A stretch of 64,000 bases of DNA from Bacteroides luti (lineage in GTDB: Bacteria > Bacteroidota > Bacteroidia > Bacteroidales > Bacteroidaceae): assembly GCF_900128905.1 (NCBI RefSeq), contig NZ_FQTV01000002.1, positions 339,195 through 403,194 of the forward strand. The letters run 5' to 3'. This document shows positions 17,945-28,240 of the stretch, piece by piece. The notes under the pieces were generated by a model. The model worked only from the letters and a program-made list of their open reading frames with translations. It was not told the origin of the DNA and searched no databases. Position 1 is the stretch's first letter. Each line of letters opens with the position of its first letter. A program made the position numbers and the translations under genes.

Positions 17945-19661
17945 AAAAATGGGTACTTTTCTGGGAGTTATATATTTGAATATACTCTGTGCAATTATTT
18001 ATTAGTTCCTGGTGAGTGCCTTTCGCAATCATTTCACCTTCCATGATAAGCACTATCTGGTCGAAATTTTTAATGGACGAAACTTTCTGCGAGATAGATA
18101 TAAGGGTAATTCCCGGATAATTTTCTTCGATGTTCTTTAATATTTTCTTCTCGGTTTTATTGTCTACTCTCGCAGTAAAATCATCGAGAAGAAGCACTTT
18201 GGGGTTAAGAGCCAAAGCACGAGCCAGCATAATTCGCTGCTTCTGTCCACCGGAAAGACTGGTCCCTCTTTCGCTAGCCATTGTATCAAGCTTGTTTGGG
18301 AGATTATTTACAAAGTCTCTCAGTTCGGCAGTATCAATGGCTTTCTCAAAAGATTCTTCTGTAACCTGATTGCTGAAAGCTATATTTTCTCGAATGCTCA
18401 CATTAAAAATGATACTATCCTGAAAAACAAATCCTACCTGACTGTGAAATGTTTCCGCATTGTATTGGTTAACCTCGTTATCGTCGAACTTGATTGTTCC
18501 GAAATTAGGTGTAATTAGTCCGGTTAATGCATATAACAATTGACTTTTACCTGCAGCCGTAGGTCCGATAACTGCTATGCGACTACCAGCTTTGACAGAG
18601 AATGAAATATCTTTCAATGCTGGTTTACCATTATAGATAACAGAAACATTGTCTACTTCGATATTTCCGGTTATTTCTCCTGTGATTTTACCTTCTTCCA
18701 CAGTTTCAGGAGCTTCGAGAACATCTTTAACTCTCTTATATGAAACACTGGCCTGAGAAATAATATTACTCATAAATCCTATCACCATAATCGGAAAAAA
18801 CAGAATGGACAGGTAGCTGTTAAATGCTGCAAAATCTCCCAGAGTCATACTATCGCTTATTACAAAATGTCCTCCCAGCAATACTGTTATAAGTATGGAT
18901 GCATCTGCAATGAATGATATTATCGGAATCAGGGTGGAGAAGAGTGCCACAATAGAAAGTCCTATATTCCGGGCTTCGATATTGGAATTGATAAACTTGT
19001 TGTATTCCTTTTGTTGAGCATTCATTATACGTATAAGCATTGACCCAAGAATACTTTCATTGATAACCAGATTCAGGTTGTCAATAGCTTCCCGGCTCTT
19101 TTTAAACTTAGGCTTAGCCTTTCGCATGGTGAAGTAAAATGCACCCGATATTGCTGGAATAATTATAAGAATGGCTGTAGTTAGCTGCCAGTTAATGCTG
19201 AACAGTAATATAATAACTCCGATAATTACAAATATGGACGAGATAATAGAAACTACTGCCTGTGAAACAAACTGCTTCACGGAATCTATGTCTGAAGTTA
19301 GATTCGTTAGTAGTTTTGACGGGTTGGCTTGCTGTATGTATGCAAAGCTTTGTCGCAAAATCTTGTCCGATAATTTATTGCGGGTATCTTTAGCAACCTT
19401 TTCTGCCGTGTAAGTCTGTACCACATTTTGTAATAATGTAAATACACTTATTAAGAATGAAGCTCCCAGAAAAAGAATGGCTATCAGCTTGAAATCTATT
19501 TCTCCTTTTGATAGTCCGTCTATTGTTTTTGATATGATTTTAGGGAGAATCAGATTGATTACATTACTCAATAATGCAAATGCCAGCATCATGCCGTTCA
19601 TCTTTGCATAAGGTTTAAGTAAGGCAAACAAACTTGAATTACTATTTTTTCTTTCTTTCAT
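17934..19661 (-). CDS. ABC exporter half-transporter, degenerate-site subunit
   Basis: A 575-residue half-transporter, first gene of a two-gene operon. Membrane domain ~15-310, nucleotide-binding domain ~335-570. Walker A GPTAAGKS and signature LSGGQKQ are good, but the Walker B is followed by Asp (LLLDDFTA) instead of Glu and the switch His is Gln (ISISQKV). So this subunit contributes a non-hydrolysing site, as in asymmetric heterodimeric exporters, while the downstream partner supplies the active residues. Upstream of the start (19662-19790) is an AT-rich region shared with the divergent acetyltransferase gene. Confidence 0.88.
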   Translation of the reverse strand: MKERKNSNSSLFALLKPYAKMNGMMLAFALLSNVINLILPKIISKTIDGLSKGEIDFKLIAILFLGASFLISVFTLLQNVVQTYTAEKVAKDTRNKLSDKILRQSFAYIQQANPSKLLTNLTSDIDSVKQFVSQAVVSIISSIFVIIGVIILLFSINWQLTTAILIIIPAISGAFYFTMRKAKPKFKKSREAIDNLNLVINESILGSMLIRIMNAQQKEYNKFINSNIEARNIGLSIVALFSTLIPIISFIADASILITVLLGGHFVISDSMTLGDFAAFNSYLSILFFPIMVIGFMSNIISQASVSYKRVKDVLEAPETVEEGKITGEITGNIEVDNVSVIYNGKPALKDISFSVKAGSRIAVIGPTAAGKSQLLYALTGLITPNFGTIKFDDNEVNQYNAETFHSQVGFVFQDSIIFNVSIRENIAFSNQVTEESFEKAIDTAELRDFVNNLPNKLDTMASERGTSLSGGQKQRIMLARALALNPKVLLLDDFTARVDNKTEKKILKNIEENYPGITLISISQKVSSIKNFDQIVLIMEGEMIAKGTHQELINNCTEYIQIYNSQKSTHFYEL

Positions 19662-19793
19662 TTTTTAAATTTTGCCCAAAATTAGGGTATTTGCAAGATA
19701 TATATTGATTCGGAAGATATAAAAAATCTTTATTCATAGATAAATATATTGCAAACTTGGGGTTAATGTGGTTTTTTATAAACTTTCTTTTTT

Positions 19794-19801
19794 TATTTTT
19801 G
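19794..19801 (+). promoter_or_regulatory. -7 box for acetyltransferase gene
   Basis: TATTTTTG, 13 bp before the ATG at 19815; the transcript would be nearly leaderless. Confidence 0.4.
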
Positions 19802-19814
19802 TTCAAAAAAAGAA

Positions 19815-20336
19815 ATGATGATAAGTTTAGAAACCAAACGTTTGCGTATTCAGCCTTTGACTCTCGACCAATTTGGGTTGCTAATTAAGGGGATCGATGA
19901 AATAGAGAGAGAACTGCTGTTAACTCCTTCACATGAACCACTTGATGAACATACTCAAAAGGCAATGGAGTGGCTATATAATGAAGCGCAAAAATATCCG
20001 GGAGAGTATTTGTGGTTAACCAACTGGCAGATTATTCTGAGATCGGAGAATAAATCTATAGGGAGTGCCGATTTTAAAAACTTGCCGGGAGATAATGGAG
20101 AGGTTGAAATAGGTTATGGTATAAATCACGATTACGAAGGAAAAGGATATATGACCGAAACTTTGGAAGCTATGTGTAAATGGGCTTTCGAACAGAAAGG
20201 AATTAAATGTGTGATAGCAGAAACTGAAAAAGATAATTATGCATCACAAAGAGTTTTACAGAAATGTGGAATGGAAAAATATAAGGAAACTGATACTGGA
20301 TTATGGTGGAAACTGGAAAATAAATCTTGTTTTTAA
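19815..20336 (+). CDS. GNAT-family N-acetyltransferase (RimJ/RimL-like)
   Basis: A 173-residue protein with the GNAT fold: TKRLRIQPLTLDQF at the N-terminus, the acetyl-CoA loop region HDYEGKGYMTETLEAM (residues ~113-128) and the closing NYASQRVLQKCGM helix typical of the RimJ/RimL and ribosomal-protein or small-molecule acetyltransferases. Adjacent ATG codons at 19815 and 19818 are both possible. It ends 12 bp before the next gene, so the two may be cotranscribed although their functions look unrelated. The acceptor is unknown. Confidence 0.85.
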   Translation: MMISLETKRLRIQPLTLDQFGLLIKGIDEIERELLLTPSHEPLDEHTQKAMEWLYNEAQKYPGEYLWLTNWQIILRSENKSIGSADFKNLPGDNGEVEIGYGINHDYEGKGYMTETLEAMCKWAFEQKGIKCVIAETEKDNYASQRVLQKCGMEKYKETDTGLWWKLENKSCF

Positions 20337-20348
20337 TAAATAGTACAA

Positions 20349-22439
20349 ATGAACCTTAAATTGCTTGCTTTTGCATTAATCGCTACAGTCTCTTTATTTT
20401 CGTCGGCACAGAATATAGAATCGGTTATTGACGATGAAACGGGGGCTGTAAAACAACTATCTATAGCTAATGATGTGCGTAATATGAACTGGATTCTTTC
20501 AACGGATGGTTCTCAATACGCCTGGATTGGCAAACAGTATAGCTGGGGATTAGGTCGTTTTACTATAGAAACACCTGATAACATTTCTCTGTTTTCCTGG
20601 CAAAAGCCAATTGAGATTAAGAAAGAAGGTAATGTTACGGTTGTTATTTATATGGCCGGAAATATAAGAATCAGTGTTGAACGTAAACCGGTTAACGGTG
20701 ATTTACTAGAAAAATATACTTTTACTAATATAGGGAAGAAGAAAGTTACATTGACGGATATCGCTATCAATACTCCTTTTAATGATAATTATCCTGATGC
20801 AAAGACCTGCTTTGATGCTCGCACCAATGCTCATATATGGACGGGTGGAAGTGCTGCTTATGTAAATGCTATGCACATGAGCGGACGTGCGCCTCACCTG
20901 GGATTAGTATTGACCTGTGGTTCTGTAACTGGTTATGAAATAAAGGAACGTCAGCGCGAGAAAGGAACGTCGAATACCAGAGGGGTGATTGTTCTTAATC
21001 CGGAATCAATAACTTTAAAACCTAAAAAAAGTTACGTACTTGCCTGGAGAATTTTTTCACATCAGGGAGAGGCTGATTTCTATGCAAAAGCTTTGAAACG
21101 TGGAATAGTATTAGGAAAAAGTAAACAATACATTTATCAGAAATATGAGATTCTTTCAGTTGAGTTCGAAAGTGAGGTAGCTTTGCAGCATCCTTATGTT
21201 ACCATTAATGGAGATAAAATGGGAATTCAACGAAGTGGTAATAAGATTATCGCTCAAATACCTTCAATAAAGGAAGGGGAGATGAATTTTGAACTGAACT
21301 ATAATAAAGGAAAACGAACACAGGTTTCTTGTCTTGTTATATCCGGCGAAGAAGAGCTTCTAAAAAAACGAGCTGATTTTATTATTAAGCATCAGCAGAT
21401 GAATAATAAGAATGATGCCAGATATGGTGCCTATATGGTGTATGACAATGAAAAGAATGAGATATTTCTAAATAATGCTCCTTCTGTTAGTAGTAGTGAC
21501 CGTGACGAAGGACGCGAACGCTTGGGAATGGGAGTGTTTCTTGCTTTGCAATATCAGCGGACTAAAGATCCGCAAATAAAGGAATCACTACTGAAATATG
21601 CCAGTTTTGTAAGGAAACTGCAGGATAAGGATGGGAATACCTGGTCGCGTATTGATCATTCAGGGCGTAATCGTGCATATAACTATCCGTGGGTAGCTAA
21701 TTTTTATCTGGAAATGTTTAACATAACCGGAGAAAAGCAATTTCTTATGGATTCATATAAAACCATGCGGGCTATGTATCGTAACTTTGGTCATGGCTTT
21801 TATGCAATTGATATTCCGGTAAAAGCATATTCAATGCTAAAGAATAATCAGTTTACTTTGGAAGCGGATAGCCTGATGAATGATTACAGGCTTACTGCTG
21901 ATAATTATCTGATGAATGGCTGCTTTTATCCGCGTAGTGAGGTTAATTATGAGCAGAGTATTGTTGCACCGGCAATAATTCATCTTCTTCGGATGTACGA
22001 AGTGACTAAAGAACTGAAATATCTGGATGGAGCCAAAGAACAGCTACCTTTACTGGAAGCTTTTGCCGGATTGCAGCCAAGCTATCATTTAAATGATATT
22101 GCGATACGGCACTGGGATGGTTACTGGTTTGGCAAACGTGAATTCTGGGGAGATGTATTTCCTCATTACTGGAGCACTTTGTCGGCTTTGGCATACAGTC
22201 TTTATGCTGAATGTACCGAAGATCTGTCTTATCAGAAACGTGCCGAAAATATTGTCCGTAATAATCTGTGCTTGTTTTTTGAAGATGGAAAGGCTTCATG
22301 CGCTTTTATCTATCCCAATAAAATAAACGGTAAAAAAGCGCACTTCTATGATCCTTTTGCTAATGATCAGGACTGGGCTTTGGTTTATTATTATCTTGTA
22401 AACAATAACAATTTAAATTTCAAACTTTCCCGACTATAA
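20349..22439 (+). CDS. Secreted protein with six-hairpin glycosidase-like C-terminal half
   Basis: A 696-residue exported protein (signal peptide to about residue 20, FSSAQ). The first ~340 residues look like beta-sandwich (VTLTDIAINTPF, KKSYVLAWRIF). Residues ~350-690 are helical with the spacing of an (alpha/alpha)6 toroid: LGMGVFLALQYQ, YNYPWVANFYLEMF, GHGFYAIDIPV, WDGYWFGKREFWGDVFPHYW, ending in a Trp/Asp-rich DPFANDQDWAL. Such folds occur in many polysaccharide lyases and hydrolases; I cannot place it in a numbered family. It lies convergent to the hybrid regulator at 22465-26511 and belongs, by position, to the glycan locus. Confidence 0.6.
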   Translation: MNLKLLAFALIATVSLFSSAQNIESVIDDETGAVKQLSIANDVRNMNWILSTDGSQYAWIGKQYSWGLGRFTIETPDNISLFSWQKPIEIKKEGNVTVVIYMAGNIRISVERKPVNGDLLEKYTFTNIGKKKVTLTDIAINTPFNDNYPDAKTCFDARTNAHIWTGGSAAYVNAMHMSGRAPHLGLVLTCGSVTGYEIKERQREKGTSNTRGVIVLNPESITLKPKKSYVLAWRIFSHQGEADFYAKALKRGIVLGKSKQYIYQKYEILSVEFESEVALQHPYVTINGDKMGIQRSGNKIIAQIPSIKEGEMNFELNYNKGKRTQVSCLVISGEEELLKKRADFIIKHQQMNNKNDARYGAYMVYDNEKNEIFLNNAPSVSSSDRDEGRERLGMGVFLALQYQRTKDPQIKESLLKYASFVRKLQDKDGNTWSRIDHSGRNRAYNYPWVANFYLEMFNITGEKQFLMDSYKTMRAMYRNFGHGFYAIDIPVKAYSMLKNNQFTLEADSLMNDYRLTADNYLMNGCFYPRSEVNYEQSIVAPAIIHLLRMYEVTKELKYLDGAKEQLPLLEAFAGLQPSYHLNDIAIRHWDGYWFGKREFWGDVFPHYWSTLSALAYSLYAECTEDLSYQKRAENIVRNNLCLFFEDGKASCAFIYPNKINGKKAHFYDPFANDQDWALVYYYLVNNNNLNFKLSRL

Positions 22440-22446
22440 ATTTATC

Positions 22447-22482
22447 AATAAGAAAAGAGATTGGTCAGCTCTCTTTCTTATT
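22447..22482. terminator. Bidirectional terminator between convergent genes
   Basis: AATAAGAAAAGAG pairs with CTCTTTCTTATT. The right arm overlaps the last codons and stop of the regulator on the reverse strand, so one hairpin serves both genes. Confidence 0.6.
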
Positions 22483-25400
22483 AATGAAATCTCCTGGACG
22501 AATACCGAATTGTTTCTGGAAACATTTGGAGAAATAGGATGGGTTATTGAATCCAACCATATAAGCAATTTCATTTATCCGGTATTTATTTTCAGTAAGT
22601 AACTCAGCAGCCTTCTTTAATCGAACAACCTGAATAAGCTCGTTAGGAGTGATTTCTGCCAACGTTTTTATTTTGGCGAAAAGTCCTGAACGGCTAATAC
22701 ATAACTGCTCTGCCAGTGAATCGATTGAGAAATCTACATTTGATATGTTCTTTTCAATAATAGTATTCATTCTGGTTAGAAATTCTTCGTCAGCATTATT
22801 CCCGGCAATACTTTTGAGTGGAACAAATGGCAGTTCTGAGAACTTTTGGCGCAGTTTCTTTCTGGATTCAATCAGGTTTTTAATCTGAGCTTTCAGGAAA
22901 TTAATAGAGAATGGCTTTTCTATGTATGCATCCGCACCACAATTCATACCTTCAATCTTAGAACTAAGATCTGTTTTTGCTGTAAGCAATACCACAGGGA
23001 TATGACTTAGTAGAATATTGTTTCTTAGGGCAGAACAGAATTGCAGACCATCCATACGCGGCATCATTAAGTCGCTGATAATAAGGCTCGCTTCACAGGT
23101 CTTAAGTTTCTCCAAACCATCTATACCATCTTCGGCAGTAATAATCTGATAATCTGCAGAGAAACTTTCTTGCAGGAAGTTGCGCATGTCGGCATTATCT
23201 TCAACAATTAGTAGTAATGGTTTTTCTTTATTGATAACTGGAGCTATTTCTATGTTTTGCTCAGAACTGTTAATGGTGCTTTTCAAATCGGGCATGGAAA
23301 CAGGTTTTGCTGAACTGTTGTTATTTTCACCAGACAATGCGTTCTTAATTGGTAAATTAACAACAAACGAAACTCCTTTATCTTCAGCATCTTCAACAGA
23401 AATAGTTCCGTTATGGGCATCAACAAGAGTCTTTACCAATGAAAGACCGATTCCTGTTCCTGGCTTTGTATTGGATGATATCTGATAGAAAGGAAGGAAG
23501 ATTTTCTCTTTCTCCTGATCGGAAATACCTGGTCCATTGTCGGTAACCTTTATTCTGAATGTATTGGCATCCGGATATGATACGCATGAAAGTTCAATTT
23601 GGCTTTCGGTGAATTTCATTGCGTTAGTAAGCAGATTGCTTACAATCTTAGTCAGTGCTTCCTGATCGATATCTGCTTCCAGCTTTTTATCAGGACAATT
23701 GAAGATAAATTCAACGCCTTTTTGTTCCAACATTGGTTTAAACCTATCGAATGTGTAAAGCAGCAGATCGTGAACATTCTGTTTGGTAAAAGAGATAGTA
23801 AGTGAACCTTGTTCAGCTTTACGGAAGTCGAGCAACTGATTTACCAATAACAGCAATCGCTGGCTGTTACGCTCTATTATATTCAGATCGTTAGAAATCT
23901 TTTCGGGAATATTAAAACCGGCATTCATTATTTTCTCAAGAGGTCCGATAATAAGCGAAACCGGGGTACGTATTTCGTGTGCTATCATTGTAAAGAAACT
24001 AATCTTGGCATCATATAGTTCCTTTTCTTTTTCCTGATTTAATTCTTTAATCTTCTCTTTGTGTTTCCTTTCGCTACGCTGATTAATGCTTCTTAATAAA
24101 AAGACAATACCTCCGGCTATAAGAATAATATATAGAATTTTAAAGCCGATAGTAAGCCAGAATGGAGGGTGGATTACGATTTTTACAGACGTTCCTTCAT
24201 TATTCCAAAGTCCATCATTGTTGGAAGCTCTTACACGGAAAATGTATTCGCCTGCAGGTAAGTTTGTGTAAGTTGCTTTGTGTTGTCTGTTTACATGGTT
24301 CCATTCTTTGTCGAATCCTTCTAACTTATAGGCGTACATATTCTTCTCTGGAGTGCTGTAACTTAATGCCACGTAACTAAGGCTGAATACATTATCTTTA
24401 TAGGATAAATCAATCTGATCCATTGAACTGATTGCTTTAGTCAGCGGTCCGTCTTCTCCTATTTCAACATCTTTGTTATATATCTCCAGGTTGGTAATAG
24501 CAACGGGAGGCAGACATTTATTAGCTACTACTTTTTTGGGACAAAAAGCATTAAAGCCATTGGCTGTTCCAATATAAATTTTACCTTTTGAACTTTTAAA
24601 TCCTGAATTAAACATGAAAAGATCACTTAATAATCCATCGCTTTGAGTAAAAACCTGATAGACTCCGCTAATTGTATTATACCGGACTAGTCCTTTGGAA
24701 GTTGTCAACCAAAGATTGTTATTGTCTTCAATTATACAGCAAATAGTATTGCTTGGAATATTGAGAGGTATTATAGTGAAAATATCTTTAGCATAATCAT
24801 ATTTGCATAGACCGCAGGAGGTACCAAGCCATAGCTGTCCTTTATGATCAACGCGTAAACAGTTCATTTGACTACATGGCACTGATATTCCCTGCTCTGT
24901 TAGGGTACTGTAATTACGCCATTGATTAGTCTTGGGATTTAGTCTGAACAAACCTTTTCCCTGAGTGGCAAACCATAACAGTCCTTTATTATCTTGTGTT
25001 ATGTCAATGGTAGTGGCATTAAAATGTTTTACGCGGGTAAAATTATCTGTTTTACGGTTATAAAGATTTGCTCCAGACATGCTGGCCACCCACATTCTTT
25101 TTTCTTTGTCTTTATAGATCGCATAGATACTTCCGCCATCAAGTGTCTTAGGATTAGCTTCTTCTGCATTATAATATTTAAAAATCCCGGTTTTGGTATC
25201 GAGCACATTCAGGCCTCCGGAATAAGTCCCAATCCATAGTTTATCATCATCCCAGCATAGAGCATGAGCATTATGGTAAGAAATGCTGTTTTTACCCTTT
25301 TGAGGCATATAAGCAGAGAAATATCCTGTTTGGGTGTTGAGAACATTTAGTCCGCCATCATCAGAAGCAATCCATATATTACCATTTCTATCCTCCGTAA

Positions 25401-26511
25401 ATCGACTGATGACATTGCCATTTACTGAATTTACATATTTGGAGTGGGTATAACGTTCAAACAATCCGTTGTTTGGAGAAACATAATTCACTCCACCAAA
25501 ATACGTTCCTATCCAGATACCTCCTTCACGATCTTTGAAGATGGGATAAACAAAGTTATCGGAAATGGATGAAGGATTTGTTTCGCTTGAGGTAAGCAAC
25601 TGATGTTGCAGAGTCTTTATGTTGAAAAGGCTTAATCCATCATCAGAACCTATAAGCAATAAGTTGGGCTTATATTCATTTATTTCGTGAATATGTATAA
25701 TTCCTCCGGGAGATTGTGGAGATAAGTAGCTAGTTACTTTCTTACTTTTTATGTCAAGTTTACACAATCCTTTATCCCATGTTCCTAACCAAAAGTTATT
25801 CTGTGAATCTTCGAAAATCTTATAGACGGAAAATGTATTCTTTTTCGTACTGTTTAACTTTAAAGGGACTATTTGAAATTGTTTTTTTGGACGATTAAAG
25901 AAGATTAGAGGACTGCTGGGTGTTTTGGGGGCAGCCCATACAAGATTGTTGTGATCAACATAAATGTAGTTGATGAAATTGTAGTTGCTTTTTGCAGAAC
26001 CTTCATTTATTACATTAAATTGTTCTAATTCCCCGGAATTCAGGTTATAACAGAAAATTCCCTGACCATAAGTCGATAGCCATATATTTTTTAGCTTGTC
26101 TTCCACAATATTATTAATGGAAGACGAACAGATAACACCTTTGTTGGTTTTGGTTTCTAACCGGATAAACTTTTCGGTTGTGGGATGATAGATATAAACT
26201 CCATTATCAGTTCCTATCCATATATCCCCATTACTATCTTCAAGCAGTGTACCGACATAGTTACTGCCAATCGAATTTTTGCTGTTTGCTTTACTCCGGA
26301 ATTCTTTAAATGTGTATCCATCGAAACGATTAAGACCATCTTCTGTGCCAATCCACATAAAGCCTCTTCGGTCCTGAATAATACTTCTTACTGTATTGAA
26401 AGCTAATCCATCTTCGACTTTATAATGACGAAAACTAAAAGTGTTAGCTTTAAGTTGGAACGGGATTAGTAAAATAGATATTGCGAAAATTAAGATATGT
26501 CGTTTCTTCAT
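22465..26511 (-). CDS. Hybrid two-component system regulator (HTCS)
   Basis: A full one-protein two-component system of ~1348 residues. The start at 26511 (MKKRHILIF) puts the signal sequence at the N-terminus; an in-frame ATG four codons upstream (26523) is less likely. Order: signal peptide to ~24; two seven-bladed propellers ~30-680 (repeats such as RRGFMWIGTEDGLNRF); Y_Y_Y domain ~690-785; transmembrane helix ~795-815; histidine kinase with HEIRTP near 844 and N-box IVSNLLTNAMKF; receiver with phospho-acceptor in LIISDLMMPRMDG near 1146 and Lys in EKPF; and AraC HTH ~1250-1345. It binds a sugar in the periplasm and switches on the nearby degradation genes; the divergent operon from 26921 is the likely target. 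Confidence 0.92.
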   Translation of the reverse strand: MKKRHILIFAISILLIPFQLKANTFSFRHYKVEDGLAFNTVRSIIQDRRGFMWIGTEDGLNRFDGYTFKEFRSKANSKNSIGSNYVGTLLEDSNGDIWIGTDNGVYIYHPTTEKFIRLETKTNKGVICSSSINNIVEDKLKNIWLSTYGQGIFCYNLNSGELEQFNVINEGSAKSNYNFINYIYVDHNNLVWAAPKTPSSPLIFFNRPKKQFQIVPLKLNSTKKNTFSVYKIFEDSQNNFWLGTWDKGLCKLDIKSKKVTSYLSPQSPGGIIHIHEINEYKPNLLLIGSDDGLSLFNIKTLQHQLLTSSETNPSSISDNFVYPIFKDREGGIWIGTYFGGVNYVSPNNGLFERYTHSKYVNSVNGNVISRFTEDRNGNIWIASDDGGLNVLNTQTGYFSAYMPQKGKNSISYHNAHALCWDDDKLWIGTYSGGLNVLDTKTGIFKYYNAEEANPKTLDGGSIYAIYKDKEKRMWVASMSGANLYNRKTDNFTRVKHFNATTIDITQDNKGLLWFATQGKGLFRLNPKTNQWRNYSTLTEQGISVPCSQMNCLRVDHKGQLWLGTSCGLCKYDYAKDIFTIIPLNIPSNTICCIIEDNNNLWLTTSKGLVRYNTISGVYQVFTQSDGLLSDLFMFNSGFKSSKGKIYIGTANGFNAFCPKKVVANKCLPPVAITNLEIYNKDVEIGEDGPLTKAISSMDQIDLSYKDNVFSLSYVALSYSTPEKNMYAYKLEGFDKEWNHVNRQHKATYTNLPAGEYIFRVRASNNDGLWNNEGTSVKIVIHPPFWLTIGFKILYIILIAGGIVFLLRSINQRSERKHKEKIKELNQEKEKELYDAKISFFTMIAHEIRTPVSLIIGPLEKIMNAGFNIPEKISNDLNIIERNSQRLLLLVNQLLDFRKAEQGSLTISFTKQNVHDLLLYTFDRFKPMLEQKGVEFIFNCPDKKLEADIDQEALTKIVSNLLTNAMKFTESQIELSCVSYPDANTFRIKVTDNGPGISDQEKEKIFLPFYQISSNTKPGTGIGLSLVKTLVDAHNGTISVEDAEDKGVSFVVNLPIKNALSGENNNSSAKPVSMPDLKSTINSSEQNIEIAPVINKEKPLLLIVEDNADMRNFLQESFSADYQIITAEDGIDGLEKLKTCEASLIISDLMMPRMDGLQFCSALRNNILLSHIPVVLLTAKTDLSSKIEGMNCGADAYIEKPFSINFLKAQIKNLIESRKKLRQKFSELPFVPLKSIAGNNADEEFLTRMNTIIEKNISNVDFSIDSLAEQLCISRSGLFAKIKTLAEITPNELIQVVRLKKAAELLTENKYRINEIAYMVGFNNPSYFSKCFQKQFGIRPGDFINKKES

Positions 26512-26523
26512 GGATATAGCCAA

Positions 26524-26920
26524 AAAATGTGAATTTAAGAGTTGTGCAATATTACTACAATTATTTTGTTTTGGACGATAATATGATCCACAAAAATGAA
26601 AAAATAGTCTAAATTAAATACAGAAATGCTCTTATATAGGGCATTCCTGTATTTAATTCTCGAAAAATCATTTTGGATTATTATTCTATTCTAATAGATT
26701 ATATTTCCATTTCTCTAAGGGAATATCAATTTAATTTGTAATCAGAAATAAACCAAAAAACGTAAACCATAAACTAATCGAATTATGAAAACCAAGCTGT
26801 GTATTATATTCTTTCACAAGAAACTTATTCAACTCATAGATATAAATTGAGATATCATTTTTTAGAGTTTTGAGAATGTTATTGTAAGTGTTACTAATCT
26901 GATACCTTAATTTATTATTT
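26524..26920. other. Divergent intergenic region with long hairpin
   Basis: Separates the HTCS gene from the divergent degradation operon and must hold both promoters, although no clean TAnnTTTG box is visible. It contains the hairpin at 26613-26657. No gene is supported here; the reverse-strand frame at 26731-26988 runs into the coding strand of the next gene. Confidence 0.5.
26613..26657. repeat. Long inverted repeat between divergent genes
   Basis: ATTAAATACAG pairs with CTGTATTTAAT, and inside it AATGC pairs with GCATT after one mismatch; loop of about 11 bases. Terminator-like, but placed between two starts, where no terminator is needed. Confidence 0.6.
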
Positions 26921-28240
26921 ATGAAACAAAATCTTCTATTTTCAATGTTGTTGTGTTTAAGTTTCCAGCTGCATGCACAGAAGAACATCTATATACCAAA
27001 AGATCTGGTGAATAATGATTTTAATAATCCCGATAGCAAATATGCTTATGCACGTATGGCTTCTACGGACAATCTCGTTATCTTTTGGGAGAAACCTTTT
27101 GGTACTAATCCTGCTGAGGCTCCTCTATTGGATGGAAAACCAATGACATGGGATGCCAATAACTTACTGCAGCGTACAGAAAGTTTCTATAAATTCTTTA
27201 GTGATACGCTGAAATTTGTAAAACCGGGTTCAAAGGCTGAACAATATAAAATGATGATCATGGTTAATTATTCGCTCGAAGGTACAGCCTATGGAGGTGA
27301 TTATGATCAGCAGATTGGATCATTGTGGGTAACTCCCAATCGTATTCAGGATAAAAAATTGAATTGTATTGCTCATGAACTAGGTCATAGTTTTCAGTCT
27401 CAGATAACTTCTGATGGTCAAGGAGAGGCTTGGGGAGGAAGTGGCTTCTTCGAAATGACTTCGCAGTGGATGCTTTGGCAAGTGAATCCTTTATGGATGA
27501 CCGACGAGGAGTATCATTGGAAAGCTTTTATGGATCAAACGCATCTGGCTTTTTTAAGTCTCGGCAATATTTATCATTCTCCATATGTTCTTGAATATTG
27601 GAGTGAGAAGCGAGGATTACCGTTTATTGCAGAGATGTTTCGTCAGGGTAAAAAAGGAGAGGATCCCGTGATGACTTATCAACGAATGACCGGACTAAGT
27701 CAGCTGCAATTCAATGATGAAATGTTTGATGCATACAGACACCTGATAACCTATGATATGGATCGGGTACGTGAGGTTGCCAAGCCTTATGCTAATCGTT
27801 TTACCTGCAAGCTCGATACGTTAGATAACGGATGGATGCAGATAAACAAAGAACGCTGTCCTCAGAATTACGGATTTAATGCTATCCGTTTGAATATTCC
27901 TTCACCTGGAAAGAAAGTAACTGTTTCATTTAAAGGTATTGCCGGAGCTGAAGGTTTCAATAAGGTTAATATAGATAAAGCCGGCTGGCGTTATGGCTTT
28001 GTTGGTTTGAAAAAGGATGGGACAACAATTTATGGTGCTGCCGGCAATCAGGCAAAAAGGCAGATTTTATTTAAAGCTCCCAAAGGAGAACCTTTGGCTT
28101 ACCTTTGGTTGGTTGTGATGGGAGCTCCTACAGAACATTGGATGAATCCTGATGCTATTCCTAATATGAGCGAAAACGAACACGAAAAAACAGCTACTCA
28201 AGCTGATGCTGAGTGGCCTTACCAAATAAAAATACAATGA
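26921..28240 (+). CDS. Secreted DUF6055-like zinc metallopeptidase-type protein
   Basis: A 439-residue exported protein (signal peptide MKQNLLFSMLLCLSFQLHAQ). It carries HELGHSF near residue 150, a zinc-binding HExxH, and a downstream Glu in GFFEMTSQW ~25 residues later, the spacing of gluzincin-like peptidases. The remainder, including Trp-rich segments and a C-terminal sandwich (~310-420), resembles DUF6055 proteins. Probable action: cleavage of extracellular or periplasmic (glyco)protein; no substrate is proven. It is the first gene of an operon: its stop overlaps the next ATG (ATGA). Confidence 0.72.
   Translation: MKQNLLFSMLLCLSFQLHAQKNIYIPKDLVNNDFNNPDSKYAYARMASTDNLVIFWEKPFGTNPAEAPLLDGKPMTWDANNLLQRTESFYKFFSDTLKFVKPGSKAEQYKMMIMVNYSLEGTAYGGDYDQQIGSLWVTPNRIQDKKLNCIAHELGHSFQSQITSDGQGEAWGGSGFFEMTSQWMLWQVNPLWMTDEEYHWKAFMDQTHLAFLSLGNIYHSPYVLEYWSEKRGLPFIAEMFRQGKKGEDPVMTYQRMTGLSQLQFNDEMFDAYRHLITYDMDRVREVAKPYANRFTCKLDTLDNGWMQINKERCPQNYGFNAIRLNIPSPGKKVTVSFKGIAGAEGFNKVNIDKAGWRYGFVGLKKDGTTIYGAAGNQAKRQILFKAPKGEPLAYLWLVVMGAPTEHWMNPDAIPNMSENEHEKTATQADAEWPYQIKIQ

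Noticed and set aside
26731..26988. Reverse-strand 85-codon frame between HTCS and DUF6055 gene
   Set aside because: Low-complexity AT-rich translation overlapping the signal-peptide codons of the forward gene.
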